NCBI GenBank assembly: GCA_028678905.1
Contig: JAJRCO010000111.1
Span: 1-10,070, forward strand
From: Methanomicrobiales archaeon
GTDB lineage: Archaea; Halobacteriota; Methanomicrobia; Methanomicrobiales; JACTUA01
Direction of reading: 5' to 3'
Length of the DNA stretch: 10,070 nucleotides
Shown piece after piece: positions 1-6,574 of this stretch. Position numbers and translations under genes: made by a program. The notes beneath the pieces are model-generated. The model ran no database searches and was not told the DNA's origin. It saw nothing but the letters and a program-made list of their open reading frames with translations. Each line of letters opens with the position of its first letter. The stretch's first letter is position 1.

Positions 1-68
1 AAATAAAGGTTTATTATATCTAATTGTCTTTTATATGTCAATTTTTAATTATTTAACAAAAAGATATA

Positions 69-80
69 TTTATATAAAAA
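69..80 (+). promoter_or_regulatory. Archaeal TATA box of the two-TM protein gene
   Basis: The sequence TTTATATAAAAA is a near-ideal methanogen TATA box. Its centre lies about 25 bases before the ATG at 99, which is the usual distance from an archaeal TATA box to the transcription start. The mRNA would then begin at or beside the start codon (leaderless). Weaker AT-rich candidates lie at 10-19 and 28-36. If one of those is used, the GGATGGGG at 81-88 could serve as a ribosome site. Confidence 0.5.
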
Positions 81-98
81 GGATGGGGAACGTACCAT

Positions 99-746
99 AT
101 GGACGACCAATATTGGGATGCTCTTACAAACAGGATTCAATCAGCAGAAACATTTCTCCGGAAGAGCTGTTACAGTCACTCTCCGGACCTCCTCGAAAGG
201 GATATGCAACAGGTACCCTCCCAGGAAAGCCTCGCCGAAAGTGATGCGGGCGCCGGCTTCGCCGTGAGCCAGGGATCAGGGATGACCCCCCGTGTACAGG
301 TGCACCCGAACACCTTTGAGCAGCTGACTACCACTATCGAAGATGGCCGCATTGGCTACAAAAACCTGGTCCAGATTAATAACATCGCAATTCTGATGGG
401 ACCTGTCCTGATCGGCCTATCCGCCCTTTCGGGCATCGCGCTTCAGAACGGGACCATCACCCTCATCTTCGGACTCCTCGGTGTCTCTGTTCTGATCGCC
501 ACGTTCCTGTTGAAACCGGCTGAGGAAATTCGGGTCGCTCTTGCGAATCTGATCCAGGCAGAGACAGTATCCATGGACTTTTATAATCAGGTCCAGTTCT
601 GGGCTCCGTACGCTCGTGAATCAGCGAACACCGAAGAACGCCAGCAGGCAAGCCGGGCCCTTCATGAGGCCACCACGTTCGCGCTGGAAGCCCTCCATGA
701 TTTTGTGGAGCCCTCGGGTAGAGATCTGAAAATTAAGGAACTGTAA
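99..746 (+). CDS. Uncharacterised two-transmembrane helical protein
   Basis: I do not recognise this 215-residue protein. Residues 1-70 are polar and low in complexity, rich in Ser, Gln and Gly. Two closely spaced hydrophobic segments follow, at about 95-115 and 118-138, separated only by a short QNGT turn, so they form a helical hairpin in the membrane. Residues 139-205 are amphipathic and helical: a basic/acidic stretch (KPAEEIR), an aromatic patch around FYNQVQFWAPY (161-171), then Ala- and Glu-rich helix to a charged tail. There is no signal peptide and no catalytic motif. A membrane hairpin followed by a cytoplasmic helical bundle is also seen in small effector or sensor families such as SLATT, but I see no diagnostic motif. 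It is monocistronic, faces the purQ end, and has base composition like its neighbours. The ATG at 99 fits the TATA box spacing. The reading frame is convincing; the function is unknown. Confidence 0.8.
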   Translation: MDDQYWDALTNRIQSAETFLRKSCYSHSPDLLERDMQQVPSQESLAESDAGAGFAVSQGSGMTPRVQVHPNTFEQLTTTIEDGRIGYKNLVQINNIAILMGPVLIGLSALSGIALQNGTITLIFGLLGVSVLIATFLLKPAEEIRVALANLIQAETVSMDFYNQVQFWAPYARESANTEERQQASRALHEATTFALEALHDFVEPSGRDLKIKEL

Positions 747-783
747 ATCCGGGTGATTAACACCGCAAGGTCTTCGAAAATTC

Positions 784-791
784 TTTTTTTT
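784..791 (+). terminator. T-tract terminator after the two-TM gene
   Basis: Eight consecutive T residues on the plus strand, 38 bases past the stop codon, preceded by TTC. Archaeal RNA polymerase commonly terminates at such T-tracts without needing a hairpin. The site lies in the 83-base gap between two converging genes. I see no comparable T-tract on the minus strand for the purQ transcript. Confidence 0.5.
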
Positions 792-808
792 CCGACAGGC
801 CCGATTCT

Positions 809-838
809 GGCAGGTGGGGGTCCGGAACCTTACCTGCC
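809..838. other. Inverted repeat at the 3' end of purQ
   Basis: GGCAGGT (809-815) pairs with ACCTGCC (832-838) across a 16-base loop. The right arm covers the last sense bases of purQ and touches its stop codon. It could protect the 3' end of the purQ mRNA or help termination, but no T-tract follows it on the minus strand, so a terminator role is not shown. Confidence 0.3.
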
Positions 839-1525
839 CTCCATATGATCGATTATCGATAGAAAGACCTTCTTTCCATCCTCCGAACCCAGGATCTTTT
901 CGGAAGCCCTTTCCGGGTGAGGCATCATCAGGAGCACATTTTTCCGTTCATTCAGCACTCCAGTAATCTGTTCGACGGACCCGTTGGGATTGGTCTGCGG
1001 GGAAGGATCGCCGGTCTCATCACAGAAACGGAACGCAATCTGGCGGTTCTTGTTCAAGGCTGCCACATCCGCGGGCGTCGCGATGTACCGCCCTTCCTTG
1101 TGGGCGATGGGAATCCGCATCACTTCCCCCTCCCGATATTGCGAGGTAAACGGGGTCCCGGCATTTTCCACCCGGATCCGCACCCAGCGGCAAATGAACT
1201 TCGGGTAGGCATTGATGGTAAAAGTCCCGGGGACGAATCCGCTTTCTGCACCTATCTGGGCCCCGTTGCAGATACCCAGCAGGAGCCGCCCGTCCCGCAC
1301 GTGTCTCAGGATATCCTGCATGATCGGGGTCCGGGCGGCGATCGCCCCGGCCCGGAGATAATCTCCATACGAGAAACCTCCCGGGATGACGATCGCATCA
1401 TACTTGCGACGCAGTCCCTCCTTGTACCAGATCAGATCTGTGTCTACCCCGCAGACGTCCTGAAGGGCGTGATGGGTGTCCTGGTCACAGTTGCTTCCGC
1501 CGAACTGGATAACGGCAAACCTCAT
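830..1525 (-). CDS. purQ: FGAM synthase glutaminase subunit PurQ
   Basis: PurQ is the class I glutamine amidotransferase subunit of phosphoribosylformylglycinamidine synthase (purine step 4). It releases ammonia from glutamine and passes it to PurL, with PurS bridging the two. The 231 residues open with the MRFAVIQFGGSNCD start typical of PurQ. They carry PGGFSYGDYLRAG (48-60), the nucleophile Cys86 in GICNGAQ, and the His203/Glu205 pair in MMPHPER, so the catalytic triad is complete. A NPNGS motif (179-183) marks the PurQ-specific region. Length is normal (about 220-235). The start is an ATG overlapping the purS stop as ATGA, with GAGGT 6 bases upstream. It is the last gene of the cofG-purC-purS-purQ operon. 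PurL does not follow, because the next gene converges, so purL must lie elsewhere. Identification is secure. Confidence 0.97.
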   Translation of the reverse strand: MRFAVIQFGGSNCDQDTHHALQDVCGVDTDLIWYKEGLRRKYDAIVIPGGFSYGDYLRAGAIAARTPIMQDILRHVRDGRLLLGICNGAQIGAESGFVPGTFTINAYPKFICRWVRIRVENAGTPFTSQYREGEVMRIPIAHKEGRYIATPADVAALNKNRQIAFRFCDETGDPSPQTNPNGSVEQITGVLNERKNVLLMMPHPERASEKILGSEDGKKVFLSIIDHMEGR

Positions 1526-1767
1526 CGGGAGACCTCGACGGTGAAACGGTGGATCACCGGGTTCGCCAGAAGCCGCTCGGCCATCTGGCGCCCCCGCTCC
1601 ACCGCAGCCTCTTCATCAGATGCCTCTACGGTGATGTAGAACAGCCGGGCGCTGGAGAGCTGTTCGGTGGGAAACCCGAGATCGGCAAGCGCGTGCCGGA
1701 TAGCCCGTGCTTCTGGATCGAGAATACCCTCCTTGAGCGCGACGGTGATCTTAACAGGAACTTTCAT
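1522..1767 (-). CDS. purS: FGAM synthase subunit PurS
   Basis: PurS is the small structural subunit of the three-part FGAM synthase (PurS-PurQ-PurL), which forms a dimer linking glutaminase and synthase. The 81-residue protein has the family's pattern: a first strand (MKVPVKITVALKEG), the conserved ILDPEARAIRHALADLGF, and the C-terminal LLANPVIHRFTVEV. I choose the ATG at 1767 because it overlaps the purC stop as ATGA and has GAGG 7 bases upstream. An in-frame ATG at 1782 would add only five residues (MRGSK) that consist of the ribosome site itself, so it is unlikely. The gene overlaps purQ by 4 bases downstream, so the two subunits are probably made by coupled translation. Confidence 0.95.
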   Translation of the reverse strand: MKVPVKITVALKEGILDPEARAIRHALADLGFPTEQLSSARLFYITVEASDEEAAVERGRQMAERLLANPVIHRFTVEVSR

Positions 1768-2489
1768 TTTACTTCCTCGCATTCTCCTCCGGTAATTTGC
1801 ATCGCCACCGTTCGATAGGTGATCATGACATCACCCTTGTCAAACCGGTACACGTCCTTATCGAGGGATGTTCCAGTATGCGTATCCCACAGGCGCATCG
1901 AGTCCATGGATATCTCGTCCCCCACCATAATCTGCTCATCGCTTTTACCAAACTCCAGCTTGAAATCCACGAGAGTAATTCCTTTTTGGGAGAGAAATTT
2001 CTTCAGGACTTCATTGATCCGCAAGGCAGTCTGTTTGATGGTCTGCAGTTCGGCTGCGCTGACGATGTCCAGAGCAAGGATCAGGTCGTCGTTGAGCATC
2101 GGATCGTGGCGGGAGTCGTCCTTGAGATCGATCACGATAACGGGGGGATTGAGGACCTGTCCTTCCCGGAAGGGCAGGTTGCGGACCAGTGAGCCGGCTG
2201 CGATGTTCCGGACGATGATCTCCAGGGGGATCATGGAAAGAGCCCTTACCGCGAGGGTATGGTCGTCCAACACACGCATGAAGTGAGTCGGAATGCCCTG
2301 ACTCTCCAGCATCCGGAAAAAATACGTGGACACACAGCAGTTGTACGTCCCCTTCCCTTTCATTGTGCCCTTTTTCCCGCCATCAAAGGCGGTGATGTCA
2401 TCGCGGAACTCCATGATCAAGAGACCGGGCTCTTCCGATCGGTAGATGGTTTTGGCCTTACCGCTGTACAACAGTGTAGCATCCCGCAT
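1764..2489 (-). CDS. purC: SAICAR synthetase PurC
   Basis: Phosphoribosylaminoimidazole-succinocarboxamide synthase joins CAIR and aspartate using ATP in de novo purine synthesis in the cytoplasm. The 241 residues contain the N-terminal YSGKAK nucleotide loop (8-13), DDITAFDG (30-37), RNIAAGS (94-100), LVDFKLEFG (173-181) and DEISMDSMRLWD (191-202), all signatures of PurC. Length matches the usual 235-245. An in-frame start at 2555 would add 22 residues inside cofG. The ATG at 2489 is preferred because it shares one base with the cofG stop (TGATG), has AGGAG 8 bases upstream and gives the normal N-terminus MRDATLLYSGKAK. It overlaps purS by 4 bases. No key residue appears to be missing. Confidence 0.97.
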   Translation of the reverse strand: MRDATLLYSGKAKTIYRSEEPGLLIMEFRDDITAFDGGKKGTMKGKGTYNCCVSTYFFRMLESQGIPTHFMRVLDDHTLAVRALSMIPLEIIVRNIAAGSLVRNLPFREGQVLNPPVIVIDLKDDSRHDPMLNDDLILALDIVSAAELQTIKQTALRINEVLKKFLSQKGITLVDFKLEFGKSDEQIMVGDEISMDSMRLWDTHTGTSLDKDVYRFDKGDVMITYRTVAMQITGGECEEVK

Positions 2490-3466
2490 CAGGATCTCTC
2501 CTGCATTTTTTGCTCGAGCCTTTTGATAAGACCTTCGATTTCGGAAGAGTACCAACCTTTCTCGATAAAACGGGGGTAGATGCAGAGTCGCTCCTTCAGC
2601 GTGGCATTGCCCACGATCTCGCGTAACCTGTCGATACCGGGCCAGGGATGCTCCGGGTTGATGTAATCGGGGGTAAGGGGAGACACTCCCCCCAGGTCGT
2701 CCACCCCACAGGGGATGAGGGCTCCCGCATCGATCAGGTTTGGGGGGATCTGGATCGCCACCGTTTTTGGCAACAGGTCACGGGCGATGCCGATGGTCAC
2801 ACACATCTCTTCGTTGGTGGGAACTGGCATCCCGGCCATGGGTGTGCCCTCTTTCGGACAGAAGTTCTGGATGATCACTTCCTGGATATGATCGTACCGG
2901 CGGTGAAGATCCCGTATCACCATCAGGGATTCCTCCCGGTCCTCCATGCCCTCCCCGATACCCACCAAAATTCCGGTAGTGAAGGGGATCCGCAGCTTTC
3001 CTGCGTTCTCTATCATCTCGATTCGCAGTTCGGGATTTTTTCCGGGAGACTGCCGATGGGCAGGAACCGGAGCGGTGGTCTCCAGCATGATCCCCATGCT
3101 CGCGTTGACCTTCTTCAGGTATGCCAGTTCTTTATAGGTCAGCACCCCTGCATTGGTGTGGGGCAGGAGCCCCTTCGCGAGACTCTCTCTGCACATGGCC
3201 TGGCAATAGGAAAGGATGCTCTCATACCCGTTGTGGGAGAGAAGGGTGGGAAATCCCTCTACCTCATCCGGCCTCTCCCCAAACGTGAACAGGGCTTCTG
3301 TGCACCCCGATGCCGCACCCAGGGACAGGATCTTCCTAACTCGGGTGGGGGAGAGGAGAGCATCCGATTTGACGGGAGTGCGGAACGAGCAGTACCCGCA
3401 GCTGTTCCGGCAGACTGTGGTGAGGGGGAGGAACACATTCCGGGAATAGGTGATCACCCGAGCCAT
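2489..3466 (-). CDS. cofG: FO synthase subunit CofG (radical SAM)
   Basis: CofG is one half of 7,8-didemethyl-8-hydroxy-5-deazariboflavin (FO) synthase. CofH first couples a tyrosine-derived radical to 5-amino-6-ribitylamino-uracil; CofG then closes the deazaflavin ring that becomes the F420 chromophore. The 325 residues begin MARVITYSRNVFLPLT and carry the radical SAM cluster motif Cys19-x3-Cys23-x2-Cys26 (CRNSCGYC). Later come GILVGIGE (165-172, SAM-binding side), QNFCPKEGTPM (200-210) and DDLGGVSPLTPDYINP (256-271), all typical of CofG. An open frame extends upstream to 3598, but that would overlap cofC's start; the ATG at 3466 has GAGGA 4-5 bases upstream and matches the family N-terminus. 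It is the first gene of an operon whose other members make purines. cofH is not in the window. Confidence 0.96.
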   Translation of the reverse strand: MARVITYSRNVFLPLTTVCRNSCGYCSFRTPVKSDALLSPTRVRKILSLGAASGCTEALFTFGERPDEVEGFPTLLSHNGYESILSYCQAMCRESLAKGLLPHTNAGVLTYKELAYLKKVNASMGIMLETTAPVPAHRQSPGKNPELRIEMIENAGKLRIPFTTGILVGIGEGMEDREESLMVIRDLHRRYDHIQEVIIQNFCPKEGTPMAGMPVPTNEEMCVTIGIARDLLPKTVAIQIPPNLIDAGALIPCGVDDLGGVSPLTPDYINPEHPWPGIDRLREIVGNATLKERLCIYPRFIEKGWYSSEIEGLIKRLEQKMQERS

Positions 3467-3573
3467 CTCATCCTCGCAAGTATATCGGTGGGATTCATTA
3501 AAAACTGTAGCGAAAGGCTGTTCAACGGAAAAATACGATCCTTTTTGTGGTTGGCTGGCCCACCTTTCCGAGA
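3467..3573. promoter_or_regulatory. Divergent promoter region of cofG and cofC
   Basis: This 107-base gap separates two divergent F420 genes and must hold both promoters. On the minus strand, TTTTTAAT around 3498-3506 is a possible TATA element about 25 bases before a start near 3476, just ahead of the cofG ribosome site. On the plus strand, GGAAAAATACG at 3528-3537 is a weaker candidate for cofC. Neither is a strong consensus. No clear operator palindrome is visible. Confidence 0.4.
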
Positions 3574-4215
3574 ATGTCCGTTCACGCGGTGATCCCATTC
3601 AAACCGGTGAACCCGAAGACCCGCCTCTCTTCGGTGCTGGGCCGGGACGAACGTGAAGAGTTCGCATGGGCCATGCTCGCGGACGTGGTGGAAGCGATAC
3701 AGGCCAGCGGAGCGGTACCGACTATCCTCTCTACGCATCCCCTTGCCTGGTCGCAGGTGGAGATCGAGGTGGTTGCAGCAGGCCTGAACGACGCACTCAA
3801 TGCCTGTTTTGCCCACCATCCGGAGCCCCTGTTGCTGGTCATGGCCGATCTGCCGCTATCCAGTCCGGATGCATTGCGCCGGGTGATGGATACGACAGCT
3901 GATATCGGTATCGTTCCCGGCCGGGGAGGAGGAACAAATGTGCTGTTCCTCAAGGACCCGGCCCGTTTCCGCGCTGATTTTTATGGGGTGAGTTACCTGA
4001 AACACCGCCAGATTGCCGCCGAATTTGGGTGCACTGTGGAGGTGATCGACTCATTCCGCCTCCACACCGATATCGACGAACGCGAAGATCTGGTAGAGGT
4101 GCTGCTCCATAACAGCGGAAAAAGCAGGGAATTTCTAGTATCAAGGGGTTTTACCCTGGTTACTGAGCACGGAAGGGTCGGCGTGAAGCGCCACCCCCAT
4201 GAACAGGCACTCTGA
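3574..4215 (+). CDS. cofC: 2-phospho-L-lactate guanylyltransferase CofC
   Basis: CofC transfers GMP from GTP to 2-phospholactate (or phosphoenolpyruvate), giving the activated intermediate that CofD attaches to FO in F420 synthesis. The 213 residues match a CofC nucleotidyltransferase: the N-terminal strand and loop VIPFKPVNPKTRLS (6-19), the metal-binding MADLPLS (90-96), PGRGGGTNVLF (115-125), YGVSYLKH (137-144) and DIDEREDL (166-173). I take the ATG at 3574 because the protein then begins MSVHAVIPFKP as the family does. A GTG at 3547 would add nine residues of unlikely sequence. No good ribosome site precedes the ATG, so a short-leader or leaderless mRNA is possible. The gene diverges from cofG and its last 75 bases overlap cofE tail to tail. 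Confidence 0.95.
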   Translation: MSVHAVIPFKPVNPKTRLSSVLGRDEREEFAWAMLADVVEAIQASGAVPTILSTHPLAWSQVEIEVVAAGLNDALNACFAHHPEPLLLVMADLPLSSPDALRRVMDTTADIGIVPGRGGGTNVLFLKDPARFRADFYGVSYLKHRQIAAEFGCTVEVIDSFRLHTDIDEREDLVEVLLHNSGKSREFLVSRGFTLVTEHGRVGVKRHPHEQAL

Positions 4216-4944
4216 CGCGTCGATCGATGGTACCCCCACAGTGTCACCGATGGGAACTCCCAGTCCCCTCACCACCACCATGGGTACGGATTCATCCGCC
4301 TCCCCCATGAGCAGCTCCGCTGCCGACGCGATGCAGTCCGCCACCGCCCTCCTGGTGACGTGGAGCTCCCGGCCGAACAGGTCCTTCCTGCCCCTTTCGT
4401 CGATCACTGCCTCGATACCGGCGCAGCCGATTCCCACTCCGGCGCATCCAAGACGCATCGCGTGGGTCCGGGAGTCGGCGACAATCACCCCGATCCGGAG
4501 ACCGAGCCGCTCCCGCACAGTCCGCTGCAACCCTGCTGCACTCGCATCCGGGTCTCTAGGAAGGGGGACTGCGCAGCCCGGAGGTGCGTTGGAGAGATCC
4601 ACTCCCGCGTTGGGGAGCAGGGTGCCATGTTTCATGGACAGCAGGAATCCGGGGATACCTCCCACTACCTGGTCGCTCTCCTGGAGCACCACCTCTACCA
4701 GCCGGGGGTCCATCCCGTGTCGCTGTGCCAGGGAGTAGGCCTCCACACCAGGCACCACTTCTTCTAGGCAGATTACTCTCCCCTCAGCCATGGCCACTAC
4801 CGATTCGGCAATGACCACGATATCTCCATCCTGCAGACCCTGGCAGGGATCCTTTCCGGCCGATTTCAGCAGGTGGGCGACCAAATCGTCCCCTCGCCCG
4901 ATTAAGCCGGTGTGAAGACCGTACGCGCAGAAAGATCGGTTCAC
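4141..4944 (-). CDS. cofE: F420-0:gamma-glutamyl ligase CofE
   Basis: CofE adds glutamate residues to F420-0 by GTP-dependent gamma linkage, finishing coenzyme F420. The 267 residues show family marks: GRGDDL (17-22), DGDIVVIAESVVAMAEGRV (39-57), VEVVLQES (83-90), PNAGVDLSN (111-119), VADSRTHAMRLGCAGVGIG (155-173), KDLFGRELHVT (187-197) and PMVVVRG (221-227). By comparison with the Archaeoglobus enzyme, Asp115 and Asp157 are the likely metal ligands. The TFGRPWR loop common in other CofE proteins reads SRTHAMR here. The start is GTG, overlapping the upstream stop as GTGA, with GAGGGTG 5 bases before it. It is the last gene of the glyA operon. The final 24 residues are encoded in the 75 bases shared with cofC on the other strand; the last 16 look like a non-conserved tail. 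Confidence 0.95.
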   Translation of the reverse strand: MNRSFCAYGLHTGLIGRGDDLVAHLLKSAGKDPCQGLQDGDIVVIAESVVAMAEGRVICLEEVVPGVEAYSLAQRHGMDPRLVEVVLQESDQVVGGIPGFLLSMKHGTLLPNAGVDLSNAPPGCAVPLPRDPDASAAGLQRTVRERLGLRIGVIVADSRTHAMRLGCAGVGIGCAGIEAVIDERGRKDLFGRELHVTRRAVADCIASAAELLMGEADESVPMVVVRGLGVPIGDTVGVPSIDASECLFMGVALHADPSVLSNQGKTP

Positions 4945-5762
4945 GATCGCACCCTCATTTTTTCAAAGACCCGTATCGTGTCGGCGGTTTCGCCCACGTC
5001 ATGTGTCCGGACTATGGAGGCACCCTGGCAGAGGAGCAGCATATGCAGAGCCAGGGATCCGAACATCCGTTCCTCTGCCGGTTTGTTCAGCAGCCCTCCC
5101 AGAAACGACTTCCGGGAGATAGCGGCGAGCAGCGGTCTCTCCAGCGCAAGGAATGCGGAGAAATGACGACAGAGCTCCCAGTTATCCTCCACGGTTCGCT
5201 GCGGTGTCCAGAGGCCGATCCCGGGATCGAGGATGTAGTCTCGTATCCCTGCCTGGTGGCATCTCTGCGTCACCACTCCAAGGGTCCGTCCGACCTCTTC
5301 CACAGACCTGGCGTCCCCGGGTCGCTCCCGGGCTGCCATCAGGATGGCGGGAAGAGCTGCATCGGCGATCAGGGCGCCCATGCGGGGGTTGATAAGTCCG
5401 GAGATGTCGTTGACCGCATGAATCTCGTACTTCAACGCCGCCTCCAGCACCTCCGGGTACATGGTATCCACCGAGATGGTAGCCACCCCCTCCACTTCCC
5501 GCAGTGCGGTGGTGATCCGGTTCCGTTCCTCGGAGATGCTAAGGGATGGTGAGCCAGGCCCGGTCGCTCTCGCCCCTACATCAAGGATGTCCGCTCCCTG
5601 CTGCAGCATATCCATGGCCCGCGTATGCAACTGTTCCTGGGGAATATAGGAGGAACGGAAAAAAGATTCGGGGCTGACGTTGAGCACGCCCATCAGCCGG
5701 ATCGGGGCACCCGCCCCTACCCGCTGGCCATTTATCGTACAGGGAAACATTGCCGTTTCCAT
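4941..5762 (-). CDS. Dihydropteroate synthase-like enzyme
   Basis: A 273-residue TIM-barrel protein of the pterin-binding DHPS family, which joins a pterin pyrophosphate to an aminobenzoate compound. Conserved points are LNVSPESFF (27-35), ILDVGA (59-64), SVDT (97-100), VNDISG (117-122), LDPGIG (178-183), ISRKSFLG (215-222) and VRTHDV (251-256). These place the usual Asn, Asp, Lys, Arg and His ligands correctly. The second loop differs: bacterial folate enzymes have ESTRPG, whereas this has RATGPG (65-70), so the Arg next to the Pro is Gly. That fits an archaeal DHPS-like branch that may use a different aminobenzoate, in folate or methanopterin synthesis; I therefore give no folP symbol. The ATG at 5762 overlaps folD by 31 bases and an ATG at 5750 is an alternative; neither has a strong ribosome site. 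It abuts cofE by GTGA overlap. Confidence 0.88.
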   Translation of the reverse strand: METAMFPCTINGQRVGAGAPIRLMGVLNVSPESFFRSSYIPQEQLHTRAMDMLQQGADILDVGARATGPGSPSLSISEERNRITTALREVEGVATISVDTMYPEVLEAALKYEIHAVNDISGLINPRMGALIADAALPAILMAARERPGDARSVEEVGRTLGVVTQRCHQAGIRDYILDPGIGLWTPQRTVEDNWELCRHFSAFLALERPLLAAISRKSFLGGLLNKPAEERMFGSLALHMLLLCQGASIVRTHDVGETADTIRVFEKMRVRS

Positions 5763-6574
5763 GCTGCCTGGAAGGTGTTCTCCATCAGGGAGGCAATGGT
5801 CATCGGACCCACTCCTCCCGGAACCGGAGTGACCGCCCCCGCAAGGGGTGACACTCCCTCGAAGTCCACATCCCCGGTTAGTTTGCCTTGTACGTAATTT
5901 GTGCCCACATCAATGACGGTCGCCCCGGCCTGCACCATAGATGCGGTGATGAACCGGGCCTTTCCCACCGCACTCACTAGAATATCTGCGGTGCGGGTGT
6001 GCGCCGGCAGATCGAGCGTCTTGCTATGACAGAACGTCACCGTCGCATCTGCGAACAAAAGGAGCATCCCCAGTGGCTTCCCCACTTCGATGCTTCTTCC
6101 CACCACCACCGCCCTCTTTCCTGCCACGGGAATATGATATTCCTCTAGGAGAGACATGATGCCCCGAGAGGTGCAGGGGATTATGTTCGGGTCTCCCATG
6201 AATAGTCGACCCATATTGAGGGGATGAAACCCATCTACGTCCTTATCCGGGGCGACAGCCTCGACCACTGCCCGGGTGGAGATATGGGGCGGAAGGGGCA
6301 GCTGCACCAGGATTCCGTCGATCTGGAGATCGTTGTTGAGCCGGGAAACGGCCCCGATTATTTCGTCGGTGCCCGCCTCTACTGGTAAACGGATGGAAAT
6401 CGAACCGATGCCTACCCTTTCGCATGCCCGGTGTTTCATGTTTATATACAGGAGTGATGCCGGATCCTCTCCCACCAGCACCATCGCAAGATGAGGCTGG
6501 ATCCCCGACTCCCCTATCTTCTCCTCCAGGAGTTCCAACCGCTTTTCCGATACTCTTTTTCCGTCCAGAATCAT
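5732..6574 (-). CDS. folD: Methylene-tetrahydrofolate dehydrogenase/cyclohydrolase FolD
   Basis: FolD interconverts methylene-, methenyl- and formyl-tetrahydrofolate in the cytoplasm, usually with NADP. The 280 residues hold the catalytic Tyr43-x3-Lys47 (YINMK), Gln91 in DGILVQLPLP (86-95), Asp114 in PDKDVDGFHPLN (109-120), PCTSRGIM (133-140), the nucleotide loop VVGRSIEVGKPLGMLL (157-172) and PVPGGVGPMTIASLMENT (250-267). Length and motifs are those of a complete bifunctional enzyme. The ATG overlaps the glyA stop as ATGA. No Shine-Dalgarno is evident, so it is probably translated by coupling to glyA. The 3' end overlaps the DHPS-like gene by up to 31 bases. In a methanogen whose main C1 carrier is methanopterin, FolD suggests a separate biosynthetic tetrahydrofolate pool, as described for Methanosarcina barkeri. 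Confidence 0.96.
   Translation of the reverse strand: MILDGKRVSEKRLELLEEKIGESGIQPHLAMVLVGEDPASLLYINMKHRACERVGIGSISIRLPVEAGTDEIIGAVSRLNNDLQIDGILVQLPLPPHISTRAVVEAVAPDKDVDGFHPLNMGRLFMGDPNIIPCTSRGIMSLLEEYHIPVAGKRAVVVGRSIEVGKPLGMLLLFADATVTFCHSKTLDLPAHTRTADILVSAVGKARFITASMVQAGATVIDVGTNYVQGKLTGDVDFEGVSPLAGAVTPVPGGVGPMTIASLMENTFQAAWKRQCFPVR

Noticed and set aside
35..244. 69-codon plus-strand frame at the left end
   Set aside because: Its first part is AT-rich promoter sequence and the rest overlaps the better-supported gene at 99 in another frame.
99..746. Assigning the two-TM protein to SLATT or another conflict-system family
   Set aside because: Only the topology agrees; there is no partner nucleotidyltransferase, NLR or nuclease nearby, so the function is left open.
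917..1639. Plus-strand open frame (240 codons) opposite purQ and purS
   Set aside because: Antisense shadow of two certain genes, with no ribosome site or recognisable motif.
2648..3592. Long plus-strand open frame (314 codons) opposite cofG
   Set aside because: It lies wholly antisense to a secure radical SAM gene and its translation lacks any family pattern; long antisense frames are expected in GC-rich coding DNA.
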